38,460 nt of DNA from Thermoplasmatota archaeon (GCA_018818785.1 JAHIRF010000003.1:1-38460), one strand, 5' to 3'; shown: positions 1 through 9,064, numbered from the stretch's first letter. Notes: generated by a model from the letters alone, not told the origin. Numbers and translations are program-made.

Positions 1-233
1 CAGGAGGGAGGGTGGTTCACGAGGACCTCCTCCCATACCCGAGGTTCCTGGCCATGCCCCCGTATACCCTCGAGAGGAAGTACGAATTCATACTGGATGT
101 CGAAGTGCCGGAGGAAAAATCAGCTGCTGGCTCAAGGAGGATGTGGTTACGAACTACTGAATTTGACAATTGGTTGGTCTCACCTGGTTGGACCTCTGAT
201 GAGATGAGCATTGTGTACGGGACCTTTTTCTAG
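1..233 (+). CDS. C-terminal end of an unrecognised protein (5' truncated by window edge)
   Basis: An open frame enters from the left edge (codons in phase from base 3) and stops with TAG at 231-233. Roughly the first 35 codons use the GC-rich codons typical of the rest of the window, for example in the stretch reading ERKYEFILDVEVPE. After about base 110 the composition becomes AT-richer and the residues look less like a conserved domain. I do not recognise the family. The stop lies inside the next frame, which could start at 211 or 262. The end may be a native C-terminus or a tail altered by a nearby recombination junction; the sequence alone does not decide. Confidence 0.4.
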   Translation, partial: GGRVVHEDLLPYPRFLAMPPYTLERKYEFILDVEVPEEKSAAGSRRMWLRTTEFDNWLVSPGWTSDEMSIVYGTFF

Positions 234-1275
234 CTATTCGTTATTACATATCCGTGATGAGGTGACAAAAGTTGGCGAATTATCGGTGTTAATGACGGTT
301 AAGAATGTCATTAGCACAATAGAGAAATGTCTGGATTCAATCGAGAGTCAGAAGTGTCAACATGATTATGAAATCATTGTCATAGATGCAGCATCGACCG
401 ATGGGACTACTGACTACCTGAAACGAAGAGCCAGTTCTAATCGGAACCTCCGCCTGTTTGTGAAGGAATCCTCACAGCCAGAAGCTCTTTCCTATGCCTT
501 CAATGAGCGATTGGTCACGTCCAAGTACGTTGCTCTGATCGATGGAGACGTCGTTGCAGACGAGAACTGGTTGAATGAGCTCTTGGCTTCGATGAGGAAG
601 GGGAATGTTGTTGCTGGAGGCCCATGTCTTACTCCGAAAGGCGTAAACCTGCTTCAGAGATTGATCGGATATGATTTGGATCTGAGATTCATGAAAATGG
701 TAGAGGGAGAAGTAACCCGATTGCCCAACATGAACCTCTGCGTTGACAGGGAATTCTTTGCTAGCGTTGGCTTCGATCTCTCTTTTCCGTTGGCATATGA
801 CATGGAGTTCGGTCACAGGCTAAGCACCATTGGAAAGAGAATCTATTTCAATCCTAGAGCTGTGGTTTGGCACTATCACAGGTCCTCCCTCAAAGCGTAC
901 GTCAAACAACAAGTGCATGGCTCTAAGCACGCTTTACGCGTATTTCACAAACATCCAAATTCTATGTTCGGGGACAACATCAATCCGTTAAGGATGCTCG
1001 CAGATGCGCCATTCCTTTTCCTTTTGTTTCTTTCCGTCTTTCTTATTCCATTTAGCTTCCTTTTCATCATCACGGCATTCTTGGCTTCTGCATGCCTTCT
1101 TGTATCCGTTTCATCTAAGACCTGTGAATTGGCGCTGAGGTTTGGAAAAGGCGAGACTGTCTTGTGCGCGATTCTATACCTTGTCCGGTCCGAGTGCTGG
1201 TTGATTGGATTGTTGTGGAGTATCCCAGAATTGCTGAGGAGTCATCGTGCAAGAAAGTTGGAATCCCAATCTTAG
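211..1275 (+). CDS. Family 2 glycosyltransferase with C-terminal membrane segments
   Basis: A GT-A fold glycosyltransferase that would transfer a sugar from a nucleotide donor at the cytoplasmic face of the membrane. The N-terminus has the GT2 signature (LSVLMTVKN, then EIIVIDAASTDGT near residues 60-75). A D-G-D metal/nucleotide site follows in ALIDGDVVADENW. Motif YDMEFGHRL at mid-protein matches the acceptor-side region of GT2 enzymes. Residues about 265-310 are strongly hydrophobic and likely form two membrane helices. ATG 211 gives 354 aa; GTG at 262 is an alternative start closer to the conserved domain. Codon use is AT-richer than in the genes downstream of 2450. The gene is convergent with the next glycosyltransferase (10-bp gap). 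Acceptor and sugar cannot be told from sequence; a role in surface glycan or protein glycosylation is inferred from the neighbours. Confidence 0.85.
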   Translation: MCTGPFSSYSLLHIRDEVTKVGELSVLMTVKNVISTIEKCLDSIESQKCQHDYEIIVIDAASTDGTTDYLKRRASSNRNLRLFVKESSQPEALSYAFNERLVTSKYVALIDGDVVADENWLNELLASMRKGNVVAGGPCLTPKGVNLLQRLIGYDLDLRFMKMVEGEVTRLPNMNLCVDREFFASVGFDLSFPLAYDMEFGHRLSTIGKRIYFNPRAVVWHYHRSSLKAYVKQQVHGSKHALRVFHKHPNSMFGDNINPLRMLADAPFLFLLFLSVFLIPFSFLFIITAFLASACLLVSVSSKTCELALRFGKGETVLCAILYLVRSECWLIGLLWSIPELLRSHRARKLESQS

Positions 1276-1285
1276 ACAGATTCTT

Positions 1286-2368
1286 CTATAGTCCTTTCTG
1301 CTCCAATCTTGCGGCAAGCGATTGGATGGAATTCAGTATGAGGCCACCGAACATCATGAGCGTGCCCACGTAGACCAGAATCGCGGCAATGATTGTCGGT
1401 CCGAAAGGAAGGTACCTTGAGTCGAAGTATGAATTAATCGAATACACCCCGAACGCCAGGCCAGCCGAAATGAAGATGAGACTCCCGACCCCGAATATCA
1501 ACAGAGGGTGTTCATCCTTTAGCTTCCGAAGGACATAATTCACCAGTTCCATGCCATGCTTGCCAGGAGTCATAGTTGAAGAATATCCGCCGTACTTCAC
1601 TGATACTGGAACCTCTACAAGTCTGAGCTTGTGCTTCTCAGCTTCGTCCAGGATCTCAAGACTCGCACTCATATTCGACTCCCTGATGTCTATCGTATCG
1701 ATAGCTGCTCTCGAGTAGGCTCTGAAACCACACTGAGTATCAGTCACTGGTTCACCGCCTGCAATCTTCCACGCCTTATTGACTACTCCAATTCCGAATC
1801 TCCTATATTTGGGAATTGCAGTCTGGTCAGCATCAATGAACCTTGAGCCAATGACTATATCTGCCTCTCCAGCAATTATTGGTTCTGTGAGTCTAGGAAT
1901 TTCTGCTGGATCGTGTTGTCCATCCGCATCCAGAACGACCATTATGCTCGTGCCATTTCCCTTAACGTACTTGAATCCCGAAGCCAGCGCAGAGCCATAG
2001 CCGACGTTCTTCGGATGCTTGATGACCATAGCACCTGATTCGGTAGCAATCCCAGCGGTTCCATCCGTGCTTCCATCATCGACAACAACAATCTCATTGA
2101 CAAAGGGCTTCACCTGACCGATGATCCGACCGATGGTATCTGCCTCATTATATGCAGGCAATACCGCAGTTATCTGCCATTGAGCACCTTCTGTCATCCT
2201 GATTGTCTCCGAATTCTCATGAACGATTTTCTCCAGAACCGCGAGGTTCCTCTTATCTACGGCGCGATTCTTAAGCTTTATCTCGGAATCATCCTTTTTG
2301 CTTAACGTCATTATGTCTGTGTCGAACAGAACCACGCAACAAGTCAGTATCTTCTCGGACCTATTCAT
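1286..2368 (-). CDS. DPM1/AglJ-like polyprenyl-phosphate glycosyltransferase
   Basis: A family-2 glycosyltransferase of the dolichyl-phosphate mannose/glucose synthase group, which loads a sugar onto a polyprenyl phosphate carrier. Visible motifs: ITAVLPAYNEADTIG, the donor site VVDDGSTDGT, DADGQHDP with its metal-binding Asp residues, GSRF, and QCGFRAY in the acceptor loop. Two membrane helices follow at the C-terminus (LLIFGVGSLIFISAGLAFGV and PTIIAAILVYVGTLMMFGGL), as in archaeal enzymes such as haloarchaeal AglJ. ATG 2368 is preferred. An in-frame TTG lies two codons upstream, and ATG 2311 or the later Met before the domain are alternatives. About 60 residues precede the catalytic domain, which is longer than usual. 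It shares a divergent promoter region with the membrane protein at 2453. A role in N-glycan assembly on the surface proteins next door is inference. Confidence 0.88.
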   Translation of the reverse strand: MNRSEKILTCCVVLFDTDIMTLSKKDDSEIKLKNRAVDKRNLAVLEKIVHENSETIRMTEGAQWQITAVLPAYNEADTIGRIIGQVKPFVNEIVVVDDGSTDGTAGIATESGAMVIKHPKNVGYGSALASGFKYVKGNGTSIMVVLDADGQHDPAEIPRLTEPIIAGEADIVIGSRFIDADQTAIPKYRRFGIGVVNKAWKIAGGEPVTDTQCGFRAYSRAAIDTIDIRESNMSASLEILDEAEKHKLRLVEVPVSVKYGGYSSTMTPGKHGMELVNYVLRKLKDEHPLLIFGVGSLIFISAGLAFGVYSINSYFDSRYLPFGPTIIAAILVYVGTLMMFGGLILNSIQSLAARLEQKGL

Positions 2369-2401
2369 CGTCAATCAGCGACCCAATGAGACTTGCCAAA
2401 G

Positions 2402-2409
2402 TTTATTAC
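2402..2409. promoter_or_regulatory. Shared divergent TATA element
   Basis: TTTATTAC on the plus strand reads as GTAATAAA on the minus strand. It sits about 50 bp before the TTG start at 2453 and about 35 bp before the ATG at 2368, so one AT-rich element could serve as TATA box in both directions. The position is inferred from the usual ~25-bp TATA-to-start-site distance in archaea. Confidence 0.4.
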
Positions 2410-2452
2410 CCCATGTGGGATTCAAAAGAAGTTGGCTGGGAGGTCCTGTGAA

Positions 2453-4063
2453 TTGCGGAAACACCAGATTCTTGGCGTGTTGTGCCTGTTGTTCATCGCA
2501 GCGATTTCCATCCGTGTGCTTCCTCTTGCGTGGGCACCTCTTCCCAACAATATCGATGGGCTGAGTGAACTCAGAGTCAGCCAAGATATTTTCCTTACTG
2601 GCCATCTCGATTTCTCGGTCGGTTCGTCTCAAATAGACAGCTATGTGGTCGACATGCCCATCCTCGGCCTGGTCATCTCATTCATATGCTCCACAATCGA
2701 CCTCGACCCGGTCACATCCACTCAATGGATCACCTCGGTCATCGGCTCCATTGCCGTAATCCTAGGATTCGCCTTGGCTCTTCACATGTGGCGGATCCAT
2801 CGCCCCTCGGTCTCGACAGGTATCGTTCTCGCGTTCATCGGCTCCTTCGTCTTCGTCACTGGATGTGTATGGAAGGAGACGCTCGGATTCGTCCTGCTCT
2901 TTCTTATCCTGTTCGCGTTCGTGAAGAGGTCAGAACCTCGATACCGACTGCTGATGACCATCCCCCTGCCATTCCTCGTCTTCACCCACCACCACACGAC
3001 CGTGGTGGCGTTCATCATACTGACCTTCGCCATCGCCTTGGATTCGATACGCTCCATCCGAAGCAGATCGATATCAAAGAACACATACGCCGATATCGTC
3101 ACGATCGCAGGTTCCTGGTTGCTCGCAGCAGCCTACTACAACTATGTCAGTCTGCCGTACCTCGACTACCTCTCCCCCGGAACCGACCTCTATCTCTACC
3201 TCGCGGTCGCCGTCTTGATGCTGCTGACCGCCTTATGGATGTCATCCCGCAGAGCGTCAATGACCAAGCTTCCATTCGGTCTGATAGTCCCTGCAATAGG
3301 ACTAGGCCTCCTCGTGATGAACTATTACACACCCATCTTCCCAGGCATTCCCGCTCCATCGGCACTCCTCATTGTCCCGATGGCCGCATACGTCATACTC
3401 ACAGCCCCTGCATGGTTGGGCGCCAAGCTCGCCTTCTCGGACATCGGTCCCTCCAAGAACCTGCTGCTAGCGCTGATCTTCGGTCCGCTCTCGTTGATCC
3501 TGTTCGGTTTCCTACGCGCGAACGATGCCACATCCCACATGATCATCTACCGCACATTCGACTTCCTCATGCCCGCCTTCGCCATCCTCATCGGTCTCGG
3601 GTTCGCGTACATGGTCAAGGGTCGCGAGAAGCTAGGCATGGCTGTCGCAGCCTCTTTCATTATCATACTCGCCTCCACGCTCCCGATCGCCTATAGCAGT
3701 CAGGAACTGTTCGGCGTGCAGAACCAGACGTACGAGTTCGAGTACGACGCGGTCGAATGGTTCTCGGAGAACGGAGTGTCATCATATACATCCGACCAGA
3801 GGCTGGGCGAGACCGGATGGCGCCTGTTCGACATAGATTACGATCGTGGGCTGCCTTACGACCTCAGGGAGGGCATCGCCCTGAACGCATCCTCATTCTA
3901 TGTCCTCGAAGGTCAATGGGCTACCAAAGGGGCCCAGGAGTACCCGTTCGGAGTGGTCCAGATAGATATGATCATCATTGATGAAATCCTGTCAACGAAC
4001 AGCGTCTTATATCTCGGTGGCTCAACGGACAACCAGCTGGTCCTCTTCAGCACGGGCCCCTGA
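2453..4063 (+). CDS. Multi-pass membrane protein, glycosyltransferase-C/PMT-like
   Basis: An integral membrane protein of 536 aa with roughly ten or more hydrophobic helices up to about residue 430, then a hydrophilic C-terminal extracellular domain of ~110 aa. The start is set at TTG 2453 because GGGAGGT at 2438-2444 lies 8 nt upstream. A longer frame from TTG 2393 would begin between the TATA box and the predicted transcript start. The first helix is followed by an acidic loop (PNNIDGLSELRVSQD), and a THHHTTVV cluster sits between later helices. This topology resembles GT-C/PMT-superfamily or oligosaccharyltransferase-like membrane enzymes, but no diagnostic catalytic motif was identified. 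Context (two glycosyltransferases upstream, giant N-glycosylatable surface proteins downstream) fits glycan transfer or flipping. Function is inference. Confidence 0.75.
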   Translation: MRKHQILGVLCLLFIAAISIRVLPLAWAPLPNNIDGLSELRVSQDIFLTGHLDFSVGSSQIDSYVVDMPILGLVISFICSTIDLDPVTSTQWITSVIGSIAVILGFALALHMWRIHRPSVSTGIVLAFIGSFVFVTGCVWKETLGFVLLFLILFAFVKRSEPRYRLLMTIPLPFLVFTHHHTTVVAFIILTFAIALDSIRSIRSRSISKNTYADIVTIAGSWLLAAAYYNYVSLPYLDYLSPGTDLYLYLAVAVLMLLTALWMSSRRASMTKLPFGLIVPAIGLGLLVMNYYTPIFPGIPAPSALLIVPMAAYVILTAPAWLGAKLAFSDIGPSKNLLLALIFGPLSLILFGFLRANDATSHMIIYRTFDFLMPAFAILIGLGFAYMVKGREKLGMAVAASFIIILASTLPIAYSSQELFGVQNQTYEFEYDAVEWFSENGVSSYTSDQRLGETGWRLFDIDYDRGLPYDLREGIALNASSFYVLEGQWATKGAQEYPFGVVQIDMIIIDEILSTNSVLYLGGSTDNQLVLFSTGP

Positions 4064-4083
4064 GACGGTCGCCAGTGCCGATT

Positions 4084-4095
4084 CCTTTTTCTTTT
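4084..4095 (+). terminator. T-rich transcription terminator
   Basis: A pyrimidine run (CCTTTTTCTTTT) starts 21 bp after the stop of the membrane protein. Oligo-T tracts are the usual archaeal intrinsic stop signal. It is immediately followed by an A-rich stretch and the TATA box of the next gene. Confidence 0.5.
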
Positions 4096-4107
4096 GAAAA
4101 AGGAGGG

Positions 4108-4116
4108 TATAAATAA
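4108..4116 (+). promoter_or_regulatory. TATA box of first giant surface protein gene
   Basis: TATAAATAA is the best archaeal TATA box in the window. The expected transcript start is near 4137, which rules out the upstream TTG at 4094 and supports ATG 4181. The 5' leader would be about 45 nt and contains the hairpin at 4144-4163. Confidence 0.7.
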
Positions 4117-4143
4117 TCCACAGATGGATGACTCGCCGATAAA

Positions 4144-4163
4144 CTGCCAGGGGGACCTGGCAG
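4144..4163 (+). promoter_or_regulatory. 5'-leader RNA hairpin, CTGCC/GGCAG type (first copy)
   Basis: Arms CTGCCAGG (4144-4151) and CCTGGCAG (4156-4163) form a perfect 8-bp stem closed by a GGGA loop. It begins about 32 bp from the centre of the TATA box, so it would lie within the first nucleotides of the mRNA. A hairpin with the same CTGCC/GGCAG base and the same TATA spacing precedes the paralogous gene at 9128. Confidence 0.5.
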
Positions 4164-4180
4164 AAGACCGGTGTTTGAAC

Positions 4181-7100
4181 ATGATCCCCCGCAAACTATC
4201 AGCATACGTGCTAGTCCTACTGATGACCACCACTGCGTTCGCCTTCGTATCGTGGCCCGCAGGCGCCTCGGAGGGCGGCGCGGACGCATACGGCTATACT
4301 TGGACGGACTCCAACTCACCAAACCCCACCGTGTCGTTCAACTGGATTGACATAAATTCCACCGGCACGGACGTGGGCTTCTACAGCTACTTCGAAAATG
4401 ACGTCTCATCGGAGATCAGCATAGGGTTCAGCTTCCCGTTCTATGACGATGTCTACACGAGCGCATATGTGTCCACGAACGGCTTCATATCGTTCACATC
4501 GGCCTCATACGAATACTGGAACTATCCCATCCCCGACTACTACGACCCCAACGCCTTGGTCGCACCATACTGGGACAATCTGGTCGTCTTCTACCCGGAC
4601 TATAACTCCGGTGCCGTGTTCTATGAGACCATCGGAACTGCCCCTGACCGTCAATTCGTGGTCCAGTGGGACGAGATAACCAGGGGATACAACTACGACC
4701 GGATGACATTCGAGCTCATCCTGAACGAGACGGGAGAGATATGGTTCCAGTACCTCACCATGAGCGGTCTGGACGGCTCCTCCGCGACCATAGGTATCGA
4801 GAACTCGGACGGTACTTATGGGTCCGAATACGGATACAACGAGGCGGTCATCACGGACGGCCTCGCCATCATGTTCGAGCAGGGGCCGATCGGCTTCGGC
4901 CCCGACCAGCAGTCGTACGGTGATCCAGGCGATTATGTCTCCTACGACCTCAGCATCAGGAACAACGGTCTGACCACGGAATCCTATGATATCGAACTCG
5001 ATTGGAGCGATCTAGGATGGAACGTGGAAATGTACGATGCCGTATATTCGGGTCTGGCGGACAACAACGGGAACAGCCTCCCGGACACCGGGGACCTGCT
5101 CCCAGGCGAGGAGTACTGGATGATCGTCGAGGTACTCATCCCGGATACGCCGACCTCGTTGTTCGAGACCACCGTGCTGAAGGCATCAGCGTACTCCGAC
5201 CCGACCGTGAACGACACCGCGACCCTGGTGACACAGTCGGCATCCATCGTCTACGTACCACCCCACAGCGATTCCGTATACGATAGCGACTCCGATGGCG
5301 ACTACGATTACCTCGTCGTGAACATATCCATATGGTCGTTCCAGGACCAATCAGCGTATCTGTACTTGTCCCTTTACTCGCCGTCTTTGTACTACTTGTT
5401 TGGGAGTACAGACTATGTGTATGTGCTAGAAGGTTTCTCGAACATCACCTTGTACCTGCCCAGTGAGAATATCTATGACTCTCATGAGAACGGGTCGTTC
5501 TATGTGTCGCCTTTCCTGTACGATGCCGAGTGGAACTCCATCGGCTATTCGGACTTCTACACATCGTCCTATAACTACGACGACTTCGACCCTCCAGGGG
5601 TGCTGTTCAGCACGCCCTATTCGGATCACGGGCTCGATATCGACGGTGATTCATACTACGACGAACTCGTTGTGAACATAACGCTGCAGGTCTTGAAGGA
5701 TGGTTACTACACCATCGAGGTGTATGTGGACGATTATTACGGTGACTACATCACCTATTTGACGGATGGCTGGGACCTATCGACAGGGGAGACCGTGGTG
5801 CAGCTGTCCATCCCAGGATCGGACATATATGATTCAGGCCTGGATGGTCCGTACAACCTGTACTTGTACCTGTACGACGACTCCAACAGCACGGACTCTG
5901 ATTTCTATGAGACCGGCGCGTATAGCTGCACCGACTTCGACGGTCCTGACATAATGTTCGCGCCTCCGCATGAAGACTACGCGGTGGACACGGACGGCGA
6001 CTTCTACTTCAACGAGGTCGTGATCGAGGTGTACATCGACTGCCTGTCTGCCGGGTACTACGACCTGGTGATATACATCTATGACTACTGGTACTACGAG
6101 TTCGACTATATCGACGAGACGCTGTACTTCGATGCTGGCGTGTCTACCTACTATGTCGTGCTCGATTCCTATTCGATCATCACGAACGGCGTTAGCGGAG
6201 AGTTCTATCTGGAAATGCACCTTGCAGATTCTTCCACTTTCGAGGAACTGGACTACAACTACTACTCCACCGGCTACTACTACCTGAGCAACTTCGACCC
6301 TCTTGGGGCGTACTTCGAATCGCCGCATGACGATTATGGCAGGGACGACGACAGCGACGGACTGTACGACTACCTCGTGTTCGCCATCAATGTACGCGCA
6401 TCGTACACTGGCTGGTACGTCATAGAAGCTTACATCTACGACCCTGACTGGAACTACGAATTCATGACCGTAGACATCTACCTCGAGGAGGACGTGTTGA
6501 CGGTCGTGGAACTGGAAGTGGATTCCTATCGGGTGTGGGAAGCTGGCTATGACGGCTATTGGTATGTCTACCTGGACATGTACGACTACTACTCATACGC
6601 GTACTACGATTCAGACTACTACTACACCGACGACTACTACATGGTGGACTTCGACCCGCTGCCCGTGGTGTTCAGCTATCCGCACTACGACTACGCGCTG
6701 GATGTCGATGATGATTATCTGTACGACTATCTCATAGTGGACGTGCTGCTCGAATGCTACGAGAGCGGCGAATACACCCTGTGGGCGGATCTGTACGACC
6801 CATGGGGATACTACATCACCACCGTGTCGGTGACTGAGAGCTTGTCCATCGGGACCAGGACGGTCGAGCTCACATTCGACGGTTGGCTCCTGGGGATGAG
6901 CGGTGTAAGTGGTTACTACTATCTCGAGATGTGGATCGAGGACGAGGGCGGATACACCCTCGATTACGACGAATACTACACGGACGACTACTACTACTGG
7001 TACGATTTCGCGGGGATCCCAGCCGAGTTCTCCCCGCCGCACTCTGACCACGCAGTCGATTCAGACGGCGACTTGTTGTACGAGTTCCTCGTGGTGACCG

Positions 7101-8983
7101 CATCCGTCGAGTCGTATGTGTCCGGTGAGTACCTCGTCTATGGAGTGCTCTATGACGAGTACGACGACCCGATCGATGTGGTCTTCGTCGAGGTCCAGCT
7201 CGATGTCGATGTCTACGAGGTAGAGCTGTGGTTCGATGCGTGGACCATAGCGGTAGCTGGTGGCGATCCCTGGTATGTCAACCTCGTGTTGGCCGATTCG
7301 AACGAGAACACCATGGACTCAGAGAACTACTATCTCGGCGCGACATACTACAGCACCGATTTCGACCCGACCGTCCCATCGATGGAATCCGGCTGGGCTT
7401 ACGAGCCACCGGTCGTGGACGGTGCAGTGTCCGCAGATGAATGGTTCGGCGCGGGCGTCATCGATTTCGTCATCGTCGATGCGATGAACGAGGTCGCGGC
7501 CAAGATGTACATCCTGAACGACGATGCCAACCTCTACATCCTGATAGATGCGACCGGGGACACGACGGAGACATACGGCGATGGCGCTTCGGTAGCCTTC
7601 GACACCGATGACGATACTATCGCATCGGACGGTCGCGAAGACCAGTTCGTGCTGGAGGCCACCGAGTTCGGGACGGACTCCTATCACCTGGTCTTCGACT
7701 CGTACTATTGGGACTGGATCACCGATTGCGCGCCATTCGACGAGCTCCTCACGGACCATGACGGCCTCGCGGGAGCAATAGGCTTCAACTCCAGCCCGGA
7801 CTCGTCGACGGCGCACAGGATATACGAGTTTTCGATACCGCTGGCCCTTCTGATGCTATCGCCAGGTGATCCGATCGGCTTCGCCGCCTTGAGCAGCATG
7901 GACCCCGGAGTGTACGACGCCTCGGATAGCGTGTACAGCACATGGCCTGCGTTCTTCTGGGACGAACCGGAACTGGACATGTACGGCACTCTGACATTGT
8001 CGGAGGAGCCCCCGCTCACCACGGTCGATCTAGCAGGCACCGAAGGTGAGAACGGCTGGTACATCTCAGATGTCGAGGTCACCTTGACCGCTGCCGGAGG
8101 CACTGGCGGAGTGAACTCGACCTATTACTCCCTCGATGGAGGTGCGTGGACCGAGTACACTGATTCGTTCACGGTCACCGCAGATGGAAGTCACACGCTC
8201 CGATACTACTCTGACGACATGGCGGGCAACGAAGAGCCTGTGCGCACCGTCAAGATCGGAATAGACAGGCATGCGCCGACTGCGACCGCGGCACCATCCG
8301 GAACCGTGGGAGACAATGAATGGTACACTTCCGGGGTGTCTGTCGTCCTTGCAGGTTCGGACCCATCCGGCTCAGGTGTTTCAGTCCTGCGCTACAGGAT
8401 TGATGGCGGAGCGTGGGTGAACTATACGTCTGCGATAAGCATCAGCGATGATGGCGAGCACACGATCGAGTTCTTCGCGATAGATGTCGCGGGGAATGAG
8501 GGGAGCACGAACGAGCTGACCTTCAATATCGATACTGTCGCGCCTGAGACGACCGCAACGGTGTCAGGTTCGACCGTTACGCTCACGGCATCGGATGGTA
8601 CGAGCGGCGTGAATGTCACCATGTACAGGATAGACGGTGGCGAGTGGGTGGTATACACAGCGCCGTTCGAAGTGACCGGTTCTGGCAACCACACGGTCGA
8701 GTTCTACTCTACCGACGACGCAGGCAATGCCGGCGAGATCGAGCTCATATATCTCGAGAACGCCTCGGGCATCTTCGGTCTGGAGTCAACCGTGTTCTTC
8801 CTGCAGATGGCTTTGCTGGCGATGATCGTCGCTATCATCGTGATAGTCCTCATCGTCATGCGCAACAAGAGGAAAGGCGCAGGGCCAACTCAGTTCCACG
8901 ACTCGTCGATACCAGCCGATCAAGTCGACGGCAGCCAACCAGCTGGACCCGATCAGGAGTTGCCGCCTCCCCCAGAACAATAA
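4181..8983 (+). CDS. Giant Asp/Tyr-rich repeat surface protein, paralogue A (1600 aa)
   Basis: An exported, membrane-anchored surface protein. Order (residues from ATG 4181): signal peptide 1-28 ending WPAGAS; nidogen-like domain about 30-235 (STNGFISF, APYWDNL); NEW3/DUF11-like adhesion module about 236-355 with NNGNSLPDTGDLLPGE; six tandem ~118-aa repeats 356-1065; a CBM9/DOMON-like domain about 1066-1275 opening VDGAVSADEW; three Ig-like domains about 1277-1525 with the DGGxW and DxAGN signatures; one membrane helix about 1537-1560; then a basic stop-transfer NKRKG and a proline-rich cytoplasmic tail ending ELPPPPEQ. Several N-x-S/T sequons (NSTG, NETG, NITL) could be glycosylated. The TATA box at 4108 makes the upstream in-frame TTG impossible as a start. 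It is a tandem paralogue of the next gene. Possible roles are an S-layer or matrix component, or an adhesin; none is proven. Confidence 0.85.
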   Translation: MIPRKLSAYVLVLLMTTTAFAFVSWPAGASEGGADAYGYTWTDSNSPNPTVSFNWIDINSTGTDVGFYSYFENDVSSEISIGFSFPFYDDVYTSAYVSTNGFISFTSASYEYWNYPIPDYYDPNALVAPYWDNLVVFYPDYNSGAVFYETIGTAPDRQFVVQWDEITRGYNYDRMTFELILNETGEIWFQYLTMSGLDGSSATIGIENSDGTYGSEYGYNEAVITDGLAIMFEQGPIGFGPDQQSYGDPGDYVSYDLSIRNNGLTTESYDIELDWSDLGWNVEMYDAVYSGLADNNGNSLPDTGDLLPGEEYWMIVEVLIPDTPTSLFETTVLKASAYSDPTVNDTATLVTQSASIVYVPPHSDSVYDSDSDGDYDYLVVNISIWSFQDQSAYLYLSLYSPSLYYLFGSTDYVYVLEGFSNITLYLPSENIYDSHENGSFYVSPFLYDAEWNSIGYSDFYTSSYNYDDFDPPGVLFSTPYSDHGLDIDGDSYYDELVVNITLQVLKDGYYTIEVYVDDYYGDYITYLTDGWDLSTGETVVQLSIPGSDIYDSGLDGPYNLYLYLYDDSNSTDSDFYETGAYSCTDFDGPDIMFAPPHEDYAVDTDGDFYFNEVVIEVYIDCLSAGYYDLVIYIYDYWYYEFDYIDETLYFDAGVSTYYVVLDSYSIITNGVSGEFYLEMHLADSSTFEELDYNYYSTGYYYLSNFDPLGAYFESPHDDYGRDDDSDGLYDYLVFAINVRASYTGWYVIEAYIYDPDWNYEFMTVDIYLEEDVLTVVELEVDSYRVWEAGYDGYWYVYLDMYDYYSYAYYDSDYYYTDDYYMVDFDPLPVVFSYPHYDYALDVDDDYLYDYLIVDVLLECYESGEYTLWADLYDPWGYYITTVSVTESLSIGTRTVELTFDGWLLGMSGVSGYYYLEMWIEDEGGYTLDYDEYYTDDYYYWYDFAGIPAEFSPPHSDHAVDSDGDLLYEFLVVTASVESYVSGEYLVYGVLYDEYDDPIDVVFVEVQLDVDVYEVELWFDAWTIAVAGGDPWYVNLVLADSNENTMDSENYYLGATYYSTDFDPTVPSMESGWAYEPPVVDGAVSADEWFGAGVIDFVIVDAMNEVAAKMYILNDDANLYILIDATGDTTETYGDGASVAFDTDDDTIASDGREDQFVLEATEFGTDSYHLVFDSYYWDWITDCAPFDELLTDHDGLAGAIGFNSSPDSSTAHRIYEFSIPLALLMLSPGDPIGFAALSSMDPGVYDASDSVYSTWPAFFWDEPELDMYGTLTLSEEPPLTTVDLAGTEGENGWYISDVEVTLTAAGGTGGVNSTYYSLDGGAWTEYTDSFTVTADGSHTLRYYSDDMAGNEEPVRTVKIGIDRHAPTATAAPSGTVGDNEWYTSGVSVVLAGSDPSGSGVSVLRYRIDGGAWVNYTSAISISDDGEHTIEFFAIDVAGNEGSTNELTFNIDTVAPETTATVSGSTVTLTASDGTSGVNVTMYRIDGGEWVVYTAPFEVTGSGNHTVEFYSTDDAGNAGEIELIYLENASGIFGLESTVFFLQMALLAMIVAIIVIVLIVMRNKRKGAGPTQFHDSSIPADQVDGSQPAGPDQELPPPPEQ
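5246..7375 (+). repeat. Six tandem ~118-aa coding repeats
   Basis: Repeat starts at 5246, 5600, 5951, 6308, 6665 and 7022, giving periods of 354, 351, 357, 357 and 357 bp. Each unit opens with a (P)PHxDxxxDxDxDGxxDxLVV block, has a central G-x-Y and L-Y-D block, and ends with DxxxYxTxxYxxxDFDP. The D-x-D-x-D-G pattern resembles calcium-binding loops such as EF-hand, dockerin or TSP type 3. Units 3-5 are exceptionally rich in Tyr and Asp. I recognise no named domain for the full unit. Confidence 0.85.
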
Positions 8984-9002
8984 ACCTCTCGATTTATTAT
9001 CA

Positions 9003-9038
9003 CCGGGCCAAGAACGGCCCGGCAGCTTCTCTTTTCTC
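9003..9038 (+). terminator. Hairpin terminator after paralogue A
   Basis: Arms CCGGGCC (9003-9009) and GGCCCGG (9016-9022) form a perfect 7-bp stem with loop AAGAAC, followed by a pyrimidine-rich tract (CTTCTCTTTTCTC). It lies 19 bp after the stop codon. The descending arm and following T-rich tract resemble those of the structure after paralogue B. Confidence 0.6.
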
Positions 9039-9055
9039 GATGTTCCCAAAGAGCG

Positions 9056-9064
9056 TTTTAATAT
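9056..9064 (+). promoter_or_regulatory. TATA box of paralogue B
   Basis: TTTTAATAT lies upstream of the second giant gene, with a predicted transcript start near 9086. Together with the terminator at 9003-9038 it indicates that the two paralogues are separate transcription units. Confidence 0.55.

Noticed and set aside
2686-3696. Plus-strand frame of 336 aa within the membrane protein gene
   Set aside because: It is Arg/His/Pro-rich, an out-of-frame reading of a gene whose hydrophobic helices are evident in the real frame.
5834-6328. Minus-strand open frame of 164 aa within the repeats of paralogue A
   Set aside because: It is a mirror of the strongly biased GAC/TAC codons of the repeat gene; the product is Val/Arg-rich with no domain, and the plus-strand frame is clearly the coding one.
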